Counted from the stretch's first letter, positions 1 to 6,949 are shown. The stretch is 33,893 nt of DNA from Peptostreptococcaceae bacterium (GCA_025210335.1 JAOARY010000033.1:1-33893), one strand, 5' to 3'. The notes: a model not told the origin generated them from the sequence alone. Numbers and translations are program-made.

Positions 1-181
1 AAGCTCCCTCATTAGTCAAAACTCCAAGGTAATGATTCGTAAACCACATAGGTCCTATAATTATAAAACCAGCGAACCATCCGCCTCCAATTCCATATGC
101 TGATGCAAATGCACCCCAAACGCTCATTACAAATATTCCTGCAATAGCACTACCAAGTATAATTCCTAATCGCTTTAACAT
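1..181 (-). CDS. N-terminal fragment of small membrane protein, putative glycerol transporter subunit (Lin0368-like)
   Basis: The reading frame starts at ATG 181 and runs off the window start, so only 60 residues are visible. An AGGTGA ribosome binding site precedes the ATG. The N-terminus (MLKRLGIILGSAIAGIFVMS) is a membrane segment, followed by a glycine-rich IGGGWFAGF stretch and a second hydrophobic segment with GPMWF. This resembles, from memory, the small membrane proteins annotated as Lin0368-family putative glycerol transporter subunits, which are often found next to glpP. Its position directly downstream of glpP on the same strand supports that. The hairpin at 226-258 lies between the two genes and could make expression of this gene conditional. 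The family assignment is by recall plus context; the transport role is inference. Confidence 0.6.
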   Translation of the reverse strand, partial: MLKRLGIILGSAIAGIFVMSVWGAFASAYGIGGGWFAGFIIIGPMWFTNHYLGVLTNEGA

Positions 182-225
182 AAAAGACTTCACCTCATTT
201 TTTATTTTATTAAAAAATATATATC

Positions 226-258
226 AAAAGTGAATATAAATATCTTATATTCACTTTT
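226..258 (-). terminator. Hairpin between glpP and putative glycerol transporter gene; terminator or GlpP target
   Basis: A perfect 14-bp stem (arms 226-239 and 245-258, 5-nt loop) follows the glpP stop codon. In the minus-strand direction it is followed by a T-rich run. It sits in the leader of the next minus-strand gene, so it may be the glpP terminator or a terminator subject to GlpP antitermination. GlpP in Bacillus subtilis acts on a leader terminator of glpD; applying that here is inference. Confidence 0.55.
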
Positions 259-263
259 TAAAA

Positions 264-830
264 CTACATTTCCCAAATATCCACCTTACTTGTAGATACT
301 CCAATAGCTCCTGCCTTTAATGAATTAATAACATCATCCTTTGTCATGATAAGACCACCTGTTATTATAGGAATTTTTGTTTCCTTATATATCTTTTCAA
401 CTATAGAAGGTATTATTCCTGGCATTATCTCAACTGCATCAGGTCTATTTTGTTTTATAGAATGAATTGCAGTATCCAAAGACAGACTATCTAGCATAAA
501 AAATCTTTGTATTGCAAATATATTATTCTTCTTTGCAAAAGATATAATATTTGGTCTTGTACTTATTATTCCATCTGGTTTCATCTTATTTATAATATAA
601 TTAAGAGCAACCTTATCTTTTGAAAATCCTTCCATTAAATCAATGTGAACAAATACAAGATTATTTGCTTCTTTTACTCTTTTTATTGTTTCTTCTAAAT
701 TAAATATACTACCCGTCAGTAAAAATACTATTTTTCCTGAGGATTTCAGTGATAAATTTAATTTTTCTTCATCCGTTATTGCGTTTATTATAGGATTTAA
801 TTCTATTGTTTCTATAAATTTTGATTTCAT
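264..830 (-). CDS. glpP: Glycerol-3-phosphate-responsive antiterminator GlpP
   Basis: This 188-residue protein has the size and TIM-barrel pattern of GlpP. Visible landmarks are FVHIDLMEGFSKD near residue 80, a DGIISTRPN strand, VEIMPGIIPSI, IPIITGGLI near residue 155 and the phosphate-binding-like KAGAIGVSTS near the C-terminus. In the family, GlpP binds glycerol-3-phosphate and then a leader RNA, allowing transcription through a terminator of glycerol-use genes. The ATG at 830 has GAGGG about 9 nt upstream. The gene downstream on the same strand is a likely glycerol-transporter subunit, so a local glycerol-uptake unit continues beyond the window start. A short hairpin (872-895) lies about 40 nt upstream of the start. 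Confidence 0.9.
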   Translation of the reverse strand: MKSKFIETIELNPIINAITDEEKLNLSLKSSGKIVFLLTGSIFNLEETIKRVKEANNLVFVHIDLMEGFSKDKVALNYIINKMKPDGIISTRPNIISFAKKNNIFAIQRFFMLDSLSLDTAIHSIKQNRPDAVEIMPGIIPSIVEKIYKETKIPIITGGLIMTKDDVINSLKAGAIGVSTSKVDIWEM

Positions 831-1344
831 ATCTATGACCCTCGCTTTTATATATTAACAATAATCATGCCAAAGGTTCTTTTAGGAAAACCTTTTATCA
901 TATTTTTTTCATAAAAAAAACTTATAATATAAGCTTTTTCAATCATTATACTTTAAAAATATAATATATTCAATTATTGTGATTTTAAAAATTTCAGAAT
1001 ATTTTTATATTCGATTTATTTTTAACAACTTATTTTAGGAAATTTTCTTAAGTTTTCAAATCAATCAATCTCACTTAGGAATTTTTCCTATTTTTTTATT
1101 TGTTTTCACTATTTATTTTTGATTTCATATTATAAAACCAAACTTTTTTCCTCTTATATTTTTATAATCAATAATGAAATTTGATTATTTTAATTTTTTT
1201 TAACAATGTTTTTTATAAATCAAAAGCAAAATAAAATAAAACAAAAAAAATTTTTATAATTTTTTTATCATTTTTCTATGTTTTATTTTTAACTTCTCCT
1301 CTAAACAAAAAGAAAGTTAAAAATAAAAGGGTAAAACCCAATTA
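831..1344. other. AT-rich intergenic region with several hairpins
   Basis: No convincing gene is present in these 514 bases. There is a 7-bp inverted repeat at 872-895 in the glpP leader. A TAGGAA/TTCCTA mini-hairpin at 1076-1090 is followed on the plus strand by seven T, although no plus-strand gene lies upstream. A 15-bp inverted repeat at 1281-1328 lies downstream of the response regulator. The glpP promoter must lie here but no clear hexamer pair stood out. Confidence 0.5.
1281..1328 (-). terminator. Inverted repeat downstream of the response regulator, possible terminator
   Basis: Perfect 15-bp arms (1281-1295 and 1314-1328) with an 18-nt loop follow the stop of the minus-strand response-regulator gene at 1345. 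A GGGT/ACCC mini-hairpin around 1329-1339 directly precedes it. The stem is almost all A/T and there is no long terminal T run on the minus strand, so termination strength is uncertain. Confidence 0.35.
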
Positions 1345-2022
1345 TTATTTAACTTCAAATTTATACCCAACTCCAAATACAGTTTTTATAAAGCTAGATT
1401 TATCTTTTAAAACTTTTCTTAATTTTTTAATATGAGTATCCACAACTCTCATATCTCCAAAATAATCATAACCCCAAATCGTTTTTAATATCATATCTCT
1501 TGAAAGTACTCTACCTTCATTTTCCATAAGATATATAAGTATATCAAACTCTTTTGGTGGAAGCTCTAAACTTTCATCATTAATTTTTACTTCCCTAGAA
1601 CTTTTGTTCACAACTATTCCTGATTTTTCGATATAATCCTTTTCTCCCAAGATATTTCCTCTTGCTCTTTTTATAAGTACTTTAGCTCTAGCAACTAAAA
1701 CCGCTGGGCTAAATGGTTTTGTAACATAGTCATCTGCCATAAGTTCAAAACCCATCAACTTATCTTCATCTTCACTTCTAGCAGTAAGAATTATAATAGG
1801 TACATCAGAAACAGCTCTTATTCGCTTACAAACAGACCATCCATCAAGATCAGGTAACATTATGTCTAATATCACTAAGTCAATTGTCTCATCAAAAGTA
1901 TCGAAACCATCCTTACCTGTAGAAGTTTCTATAACATTAAATCGCTCTTCTAAAAAGCAGTCTCTTGTTATAGTTCTTATGAATTTATCATCTTCAATTA
2001 TTAGAACTTTTCCCTTCATCAT
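1345..2022 (-). CDS. Orphan OmpR/PhoB-family response regulator
   Basis: The 225-residue protein has a receiver domain (about 5-118) with acidic pocket E10-D11-D12, phospho-acceptor D53 in LDIMLPDLDG, T80 and K102 in the TKPF motif. It ends in a winged-helix DNA-binding domain (about 130-223) with LPPKEFDILIYLMENEGRVLSRD and VDTHIKKLRKVL, typical of OmpR/PhoB. All phosphorylation-site residues are intact. No histidine kinase is encoded beside it: the neighbours are glpP downstream and a divergent unknown gene upstream, so the partner kinase is elsewhere. AAGGAG lies about 6-7 nt before the start ATG at 2022. Its own promoter region carries 11-bp-spaced direct repeats (2082-2101), suggesting autoregulation. 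Target genes are unknown. Confidence 0.92.
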   Translation of the reverse strand: MMKGKVLIIEDDKFIRTITRDCFLEERFNVIETSTGKDGFDTFDETIDLVILDIMLPDLDGWSVCKRIRAVSDVPIIILTARSEDEDKLMGFELMADDYVTKPFSPAVLVARAKVLIKRARGNILGEKDYIEKSGIVVNKSSREVKINDESLELPPKEFDILIYLMENEGRVLSRDMILKTIWGYDYFGDMRVVDTHIKKLRKVLKDKSSFIKTVFGVGYKFEVK

Positions 2023-2060
2023 CTAAAACTCCTTTAGGTTATTATGTATCATATATATTA

Positions 2061-2101
2061 ATTATAAATTATTATTCGGCATTTGTGTACTTTTTGTGTA
2101 C
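2061..2101 (-). promoter_or_regulatory. Probable promoter and tandem operator of the response-regulator gene
   Basis: On the plus strand TTTGTGTAC occurs at 2082-2090 and again at 2093-2101, an exact 9-bp direct repeat with an 11-bp period. A weaker TTATGTGTTA follows at 2105-2114. On the minus strand a TATAAT -10 box is at 2066-2061, and the -35 position (2089-2084) falls inside the proximal repeat. OmpR/PhoB-family regulators bind 11-bp-spaced direct repeats head to tail, so this looks like an autoregulatory site. The sequence is direct observation; the function is inference. Confidence 0.55.
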
Positions 2102-2334
2102 TCCTTATGTGTTAAAAAACTAAAAAAGTTCATAACTTAGTCATAAAAAGTACAAAACAATTTAGTATTATATATTTAAGGAAATCAACAATAATTTTAT
2201 TAAAACCTTTTTTATTCCTCGCATAAAATGATTAATAATTTATTATTACATTGTATATGTAGTTTGATTTCTTAATTCCTTTTAATAGTGATATCTTATA
2301 CATATAAGATAATTAGTTCACTTCATTTGACCCC

Positions 2335-2364
2335 TAGAGAGGGTTTTCCCTCTCTAATATTTTT
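2335..2364 (+). terminator. Strong intrinsic terminator just upstream of the unknown 179-aa gene
   Basis: A perfect 9-bp stem TAGAGAGGG (2335-2343), TTTT loop and CCCTCTCTA (2348-2356) is followed by ATATTTTTTTT. It ends only about 10 nt before the ribosome binding site of the gene at 2385. No plus-strand gene lies upstream, so it must end a short leader or small RNA. A palindrome with arms 2293-2300 and 2303-2310 lies just upstream. Confidence 0.8.
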
Positions 2365-2384
2365 TTTAGAAAGGAGAATCTTTG

Positions 2385-2924
2385 ATGACCTACGAAAAAT
2401 TTCTTTCATTATCGTTATCTTCATCTTTAATGCTTAGTGAATTATCTAATTTCAAAATAATAAAGACCAGTTCTGAACAAAAAATGTATTTTAAAAAGAA
2501 AAAACCTTTTGAAGAATTCATAAGTGATCTTTCGCAAAAACTTGTAGAAAAAATATCAAATTCAGATTTAATAAAATTAGAAAATAAGTACAACGAAATA
2601 CTTTTTTTAGAAGAAGAAAAGGATTTCTATAATTCTTCCGAAAAATGGATTGATATAGCAAATATACTTTGTAATTATATGAAAAACACAAAAAATATAA
2701 AATTAAATAGTAAATTTAAATATCCTTCATTCAATGAATTTATAAAAGAACTTCCATTAAAGGATATTTTATTAGAAGATCTTTCAAAAATTCAAAAATA
2801 TTATCAAAGTGCAGTCATAAATGAAGAAGAAGGGTTTTATGAAGAAGCCTTTGATAATTGGTATGAGTTAAACAAATTATTAAAAAAATACAAAGCACAA
2901 GATTTAAGTCCAATGTCTATGTAA
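2385..2924 (+). CDS. Protein of unknown function, helical
   Basis: I do not recognise this 179-residue protein. ATG 2385 is chosen over TTG 2382 because AAGGAG at 2371-2376 is then 8 nt away. It has no signal peptide or membrane segment. It is rich in Lys, Glu and Asn, and its C-terminal half carries amphipathic helices, ending in a TPR-like stretch (EEGFYEEAFDNWYELNKLLKKY shortened: EEGFYEEAFDNW, then NKLLKKY). A basic KKKK patch lies near residue 37. An intrinsic terminator sits immediately upstream, so expression probably depends on read-through or on transcription starting within a very short space. The next gene, an HD-GYP protein, is on the same strand but has its own promoter. No function is proposed. 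Confidence 0.7.
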   Translation: MTYEKFLSLSLSSSLMLSELSNFKIIKTSSEQKMYFKKKKPFEEFISDLSQKLVEKISNSDLIKLENKYNEILFLEEEKDFYNSSEKWIDIANILCNYMKNTKNIKLNSKFKYPSFNEFIKELPLKDILLEDLSKIQKYYQSAVINEEEGFYEEAFDNWYELNKLLKKYKAQDLSPMSM

Positions 2925-2963
2925 TAAAGTAAAGTTTTAAGCAATCTGAAGTTTTACTTTATT
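2923..2963 (+). terminator. Hairpin after the unknown gene
   Basis: Arms AATAAAGTAAA (2923-2933) and TTTACTTTATT (2953-2963) form an 11-bp stem starting at the stop codon. No clear T run follows, so it is a weak terminator candidate. Confidence 0.35.
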
Positions 2964-3016
2964 ATATAGCCAGATATTCATTAATTCAATCCTTATATAA
3001 TACTTATCCAAATTCT

Positions 3017-3044
3017 TTGATTTTAAAAGCTTTATTCTTATATT
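3017..3044 (+). promoter_or_regulatory. Putative sigma-A promoter of the first HD-GYP gene
   Basis: TTGATT (3017-3022), a 16-bp spacer and TATATT (3039-3044) lie about 70 bp upstream of the start codon at 3118. The match is good for an AT-rich genome but chance matches are common. Confidence 0.4.
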
Positions 3045-3117
3045 TTAACTCCCGACATAATTAAATAATTCATAATTTCTGTTTATCTTTTTTCTTTTTT
3101 TTAAAGAGGTGAGTTGT

Positions 3118-4188
3118 ATGAAAAGTACTCGTATTTCTATAAATGATTTAAAACCAAATATGAAAACAGCAGATGCTATATTTACAAGAAATGGTGTAAT
3201 TTTGTTGGATGAAGGTAGTACCTTGACAGAAACTCTTATACATAAGATAAAAAATATGACAACAATAGATTCCATAAGTATTATTGATGAAAATCAAGAT
3301 AATGACGAAAATGAAAATTATACGTCTTATGAAATTAATACTAACTATAAAGTTACTTTTAGAGATCCTAAAAATATAAAATTAGATATAAAAATAGAAC
3401 ATACAGAAATGCTTTTAAGAGAGTCTGTATATCAAATGAACACTCCACATAATAGAATAGCCAATAAAGTTAAATTTGTTTCTAATTTTATCTTAGATGA
3501 ATTCAATGACTATTCAGGTGTATTAGAAAATATAATGAAATTAAAATCAAAAGAAAATGATGTATGTAGACATTCCTTAAATGTTGCATCTTTATGTTTT
3601 ATGATTGGTACATGGCTTAAATATCCTAATGATAAAATACAAAAACTTATAAAATCTGCCTTACTTCATGATATAGGTAAAATAGATATTTTAAACAAAA
3701 ATATAATAGATCTAAAAAAATGCGAAATATCTTATTGTCATCCACAATTGGGATATGAAACAATTATAAATATCGATGATTTTGATGAAGAAATAACATC
3801 TGGTATTTTAATGCACCATGAAAGAGAAGATGGCTCTGGCTATCCATTTGCATTACAAGGACATGAAATTCCTCAATTTGCAAAAATAATTGCAGTTGCT
3901 GATGTATTTGAAAATTTAATATCACAAAAAAAATTAAACCCTTTTAAAGCACTTGAGATTTTAGAAAGGGATTATATGCTTAAACTTGATTTGAATATAA
4001 TGAAATTATTTATAAAGAAGTTTTCTACTTATTACATTGGTTCTAAAGTAATATTATCAACAGGTGAAATAGGCAAAATAATTCACTTTGCAAATAATAA
4101 TATAAAAACACCACTTATTATGGTCGGCAGTTCATTTATAGACTTATCCATAGTAAAAAATATAAGTATAAAAGATTTTGCTTTTTAA
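3118..4188 (+). CDS. HD-GYP domain protein, probable c-di-GMP phosphodiesterase
   Basis: The 356-residue protein has an N-terminal regulatory region (TRISINDLKPNMKTADAIF, then a small beta-rich domain), a linker, and a C-terminal HD-GYP domain. Metal and catalytic residues are intact: H152, the HDIGK motif at 184-188, HHE at 233-235 and GYP at 241-243. This family hydrolyses c-di-GMP to pGpG or GMP. GTG 3109 is also open, but ATG 3118 is preferred because AGAGGTG is then about 7 nt upstream. There is no membrane segment, so it acts in the cytoplasm. It is a clear paralogue of the protein at 4661, probably from tandem duplication, but is separated from it by a terminator and a long leader, so the two are likely regulated independently. 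Confidence 0.9.
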   Translation: MKSTRISINDLKPNMKTADAIFTRNGVILLDEGSTLTETLIHKIKNMTTIDSISIIDENQDNDENENYTSYEINTNYKVTFRDPKNIKLDIKIEHTEMLLRESVYQMNTPHNRIANKVKFVSNFILDEFNDYSGVLENIMKLKSKENDVCRHSLNVASLCFMIGTWLKYPNDKIQKLIKSALLHDIGKIDILNKNIIDLKKCEISYCHPQLGYETIINIDDFDEEITSGILMHHEREDGSGYPFALQGHEIPQFAKIIAVADVFENLISQKKLNPFKALEILERDYMLKLDLNIMKLFIKKFSTYYIGSKVILSTGEIGKIIHFANNNIKTPLIMVGSSFIDLSIVKNISIKDFAF

Positions 4189-4214
4189 TATGTTTATTAA
4201 AAAACTTCTTTTTT

Positions 4215-4255
4215 AAACCTTTTCTATTTTTAATTATTAGAAAAGGTTTTTTGGT
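4215..4255 (+). terminator. Intrinsic terminator after the first HD-GYP gene
   Basis: Perfect 12-bp arms AAACCTTTTCTA (4215-4226) and TAGAAAAGGTTT (4238-4249) are followed by TTTTGGTTTT. Confidence 0.8.
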
Positions 4256-4256
4256 T

Positions 4257-4393
4257 TTAAAAAAACATCTATATTGTTCAAAATAGTAATATCTGCTTAT
4301 TTATATTTATGTATCATATTATATTTAAACTAAAAAATTTTTTAGTTTTACAAAAAAACGACGTATTGTTCAAAAAAATAATACTTATTTATT
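4257..4393 (+). repeat. Imperfect direct repeat 92 bp apart, with a 22-bp palindrome between copies
   Basis: The segment around 4257-4303 (core TATTGTTCAAAATAGTAATA) recurs at about 4350-4393 (core TATTGTTCAAAAAAATAATA); both copies are preceded by an A run and followed by CTTATTTAT. Between them lies a perfect palindrome at 4327-4348 (AAACTAAAAAA/TTTTTTAGTTT). The block lies upstream of the structured leader of the second HD-GYP gene and could be a duplicated regulatory site or simply an old tandem duplication. Confidence 0.5.
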
Positions 4394-4472
4394 ATATCTA
4401 TATATAATATGGCTTTGATATAATATATGTGACAATTGTATTTTAAATCAAAAAAAATTAATATAAATTTCT

Positions 4473-4660
4473 TTTATACCTATTATTTTTTGGTATAAAT
4501 TATATTAAAGATATGATATATACTCTACAATATTATATATCATATTATGTGGAAAGGAAGTGAAGACAAAACCGTTAAGCTCACGGTATGGCATTGTAGA
4601 GATATGCCATTGTATATTACGTATCAATATATGAATAGAGTTTTCTATAGAGCTTTTTTT
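4473..4660 (+). ncRNA. Candidate structured leader RNA (possible riboswitch) of the second HD-GYP operon
   Basis: Six hairpins can be read in order: 4473-4499 (8-bp stem), 4511-4545 (12 bp), 4571-4587 (ACCGT/ACGGT, 7-nt loop), 4588-4610 (ATGGCAT/ATGCCAT, 9-nt loop), 4613-4631 (6 bp) and 4635-4648 (5 bp). The loop of the second (CTCTACA, 4523-4529) is exactly complementary to the loop of the fourth (TGTAGAG, 4595-4601); the pairing can extend to 9 nt. The loop of the third (AAGCTC, 4577-4582) is complementary to GAGCTT at 4650-4655, 5-10 nt before the start ATG at 4661. Such a loop-loop contact plus a pseudoknot at the initiation region is what a translational riboswitch would look like. I could not match it to the c-di-GMP-I or c-di-GMP-II consensus or any other class I know. 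The ligand is unknown. Confidence 0.5.
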
Positions 4661-5788
4661 ATGAATGAAAATACGAATGAGAATAAGAATATCGACCCAA
4701 ATGAAAATGATCAAAACAAATACGAAACAAAAAGAGTTACTGTATCTGAACTTCAAGAAGGAATGATTATTGCAAGAAAAATTTATACTAAAATGGGCAT
4801 TCTTATATTAGATAAAGGCACAGTTCTAAGCGAAGCTACAATTCAACAATTAAGAAGGATTCAAGATCTTTATTTTGTTCAAATAATGATTCCAGAAGGT
4901 TCAGATATAAAAATGAACAATCAAATAAGCTTCAATCGTGAAACCTCATTATCTCATAAAGAAGAACAAAAGATATCCAATGAAAAAATACTAACAGCTA
5001 CTGCTATGGTTGAATCTAGTTTATTTTCTGATGGTGTCAATGACAGAATTCTAAAAGAGCATATTTCTAAAGTATCTGATTTTATTTCTGATGAATTTAA
5101 ATATCAATCCTCAGTTCTTGAAAATGTGATGGTTGGTGCTAATGCAAGCGAAGAAATAGCTAAACATAGCTTAAATGTAGCAGCACTTGCAAATATGATT
5201 GGAAAATGGTTAGATTTCAAATCAAGTAGACTTAATTCTCTTACTAAAGCTGCACTACTACATGATATTGGTAAGATTAAACTTAAGGAAAAAAATCCCG
5301 ATATAGATGAAGAAACTCTTATGAAATTACATCCACACGAAGGGTTTAAATTTGTAAAAAGCCTAAATAGTGAAGAACTTAATAATGAATTGGCTCAAGG
5401 AATATTAACACATCATGAAAGAGAAGATGGCTCAGGCTACCCGATGATGGTAAAAAGTGATAAAATAAATCAATTTGGAAAAGTAATAGCAGTTGCTGAT
5501 ACTTTTGAAAATTTATTATCCAAAAAAGGGATTTGTCCATTTGAAGCTTTATACTCTTTACAAACAGATTATTTTGGCAAATTAGATATGAATATTGTTA
5601 TTATATTTATAAAGAAATTCTCTGATTTTTATGTTGGTTCTCATGTTATTTTATCAACAGGAGAAGAAGCTAAAATAGTTCAATTCAATAAATATGATAT
5701 AAAACGTCCTTTAGTATTAACAGATGATGGATTTATCGATTTATATGAAGATAGTTCAGTACACATAAGCCAATTCCTATATTCTTAA
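4661..5788 (+). CDS. HD-GYP domain protein, probable c-di-GMP phosphodiesterase (second paralogue)
   Basis: From ATG 4661 the protein has 375 residues: an Asn/Glu-rich start, the same N-terminal domain as its neighbour (TKRVTVSELQEGMIIARKIY), and an HD-GYP domain with HDIGK (HD at 201-202), HHE at 251-253 and GYP at 259-261, all intact. The frame is open back to ATG 4547, but those 38 codons have no homology to the paralogue, unusual Trp/Cys/His content and no ribosome binding site, and overlap the folded leader, so they are judged non-coding. The start at 4661 has only a weak TAGAG as ribosome binding site, which the leader pseudoknot would hide. The next gene begins 18 nt downstream, so the two form an operon. 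The start assignment is less certain than the function. Confidence 0.88.
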   Translation: MNENTNENKNIDPNENDQNKYETKRVTVSELQEGMIIARKIYTKMGILILDKGTVLSEATIQQLRRIQDLYFVQIMIPEGSDIKMNNQISFNRETSLSHKEEQKISNEKILTATAMVESSLFSDGVNDRILKEHISKVSDFISDEFKYQSSVLENVMVGANASEEIAKHSLNVAALANMIGKWLDFKSSRLNSLTKAALLHDIGKIKLKEKNPDIDEETLMKLHPHEGFKFVKSLNSEELNNELAQGILTHHEREDGSGYPMMVKSDKINQFGKVIAVADTFENLLSKKGICPFEALYSLQTDYFGKLDMNIVIIFIKKFSDFYVGSHVILSTGEEAKIVQFNKYDIKRPLVLTDDGFIDLYEDSSVHISQFLYS

Positions 5789-5806
5789 TAAAGAGGGGTT
5801 GATATA

Positions 5807-6949
5807 TTGAATTCCAAAATGACAAAAGATAGAGAGTTTGAATTATTTGAAAAACACTATCCTCATATGTACAATTGTTCTTATTATCTGCTTAGAAATG
5901 AATCTATGGCAAAAAAACTTACAAATAGAGTTTTTGCTAGAGCTTTCGATGATATTGAAGAATTGCAAACAGAGGATAACTTTAGATCTTGGATTTTCTT
6001 AATTTTCTTAGATATTGTTTCAAGATATGATAAAGATATTAATTCTGATCCAATAAAACCTGAGTATTCAGATGATTTAAAGAAAGTTTTGGAGTTGTTA
6101 CATGATTTAGATTTAGATTATCGACTTTTGATACTGCTTAAATATTATTTAAATTATGACTATCCTAAGATGTCCACTATTTTAGATGATAACAAAGAAA
6201 GTGTCAGAACAAAAACTGATATACTAAGAAAAAAAATATACAAATTACTCGAAATGAGAAAAATAAAAATACAAGAAATAGATTTTGATATATCTGTAAT
6301 ATTAAAAGAAGATATGGAAAATTTTGAATTTCCAAAAAATTATTTAAATAAAGAATTTAATGATTCAAATAAATTAAGAAAGAAAAGTTTAAAAATTAAT
6401 AAAAAATTCTTATTAATAGCAATATTATTGATTTCTTTAATTTATATGTCTAAAGAATTTCTTACTCAGCCATATAAATTTTCTTTGGATTTATCAAATT
6501 TATTCAATAATACACAAACTAGTACTTCTACAGATTTTAATAATGATGATGATAAAGATGAACCATTTGAAGATAATAATTTCGTAGAAACAACTATAGA
6601 TGATGTCATTAAAACTATTGATTTTGCTCTAAAAGAACTTCCTTATGAATTATCAAAAGTTCTTTATTCACAGGAAGATCAAAAATTAAAACTTCAATAT
6701 AAAAATGAAGATAAAAATATTGATTTTACACAACAAAAGGAAGAAAATCAAAGTGAAAATGATAAAATTGATTTTTTAAATGAACCTACTATTGAAAGTT
6801 TTGATTATGAAGATACTCACTATGTTCTTCTTACAAAGGGGGAACAAAGAAAAGAATTACTTTGGACAAAAGATGGTATTGTTTATAAACTGACATTTGA
6901 CTATGATATTACAGCAAATGAAGCTAAAAAAATAATAGAAGATTTATAA
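5807..6949 (+). CDS. Sigma-70-like (ECF-type) protein fused to a membrane anchor and extracytoplasmic domain
   Basis: The 380-residue protein has an N-terminal region resembling sigma-70 region 2 (about 12-75, with LTNRVFARAFDDIEEL and NFRSWIFLIFLDIV) and a region 4-like helix-turn-helix (about 92-150, LDLDYRLLILLKYYLNYDYP followed by RTKTDILRKKIYKLL). A basic linker leads to one membrane segment (about 199-217). The remaining 160 residues would lie outside: an acidic Asn/Asp linker, then a domain whose end (KELLWTKDGIVYKLTF...ANEAKKIIEDL) resembles the DUF4367 type found in anti-sigma-like proteins. Start is TTG 5807 with AGAGGGG 8 nt upstream. It follows the HD-GYP gene by 18 nt. Usually a sigma factor and its membrane-bound regulator are separate proteins; here they are one chain. 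The DNA-binding role is inferred; region 2 is divergent. Confidence 0.7.
   Translation: MNSKMTKDREFELFEKHYPHMYNCSYYLLRNESMAKKLTNRVFARAFDDIEELQTEDNFRSWIFLIFLDIVSRYDKDINSDPIKPEYSDDLKKVLELLHDLDLDYRLLILLKYYLNYDYPKMSTILDDNKESVRTKTDILRKKIYKLLEMRKIKIQEIDFDISVILKEDMENFEFPKNYLNKEFNDSNKLRKKSLKINKKFLLIAILLISLIYMSKEFLTQPYKFSLDLSNLFNNTQTSTSTDFNNDDDKDEPFEDNNFVETTIDDVIKTIDFALKELPYELSKVLYSQEDQKLKLQYKNEDKNIDFTQQKEENQSENDKIDFLNEPTIESFDYEDTHYVLLTKGEQRKELLWTKDGIVYKLTFDYDITANEAKKIIEDL

Noticed and set aside
2228..2275. Fifteen-codon frame with three consecutive Leu codons before the terminator at 2335, as an amino-acid leader peptide
   Set aside because: It has no ribosome binding site, and no alternative antiterminator pairing with the terminator stem was found.
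4257..4393. Direct repeats considered as a CRISPR array
   Set aside because: There are only two imperfect copies, no regular spacers and no cas genes.
4571..4610. tRNA-like stem-loop with a 7-nt loop (ACCGT/ACGGT)
   Set aside because: There is no acceptor stem, T-loop sequence or CCA context; it is one arm of the leader structure and not a tRNA.
4547..4660. Open 38-codon N-terminal extension of the second HD-GYP protein
   Set aside because: No ribosome binding site before ATG 4547, no counterpart in the paralogue, unusual Trp/Cys/His content, and it coincides with paired hairpins; read as leader RNA instead.
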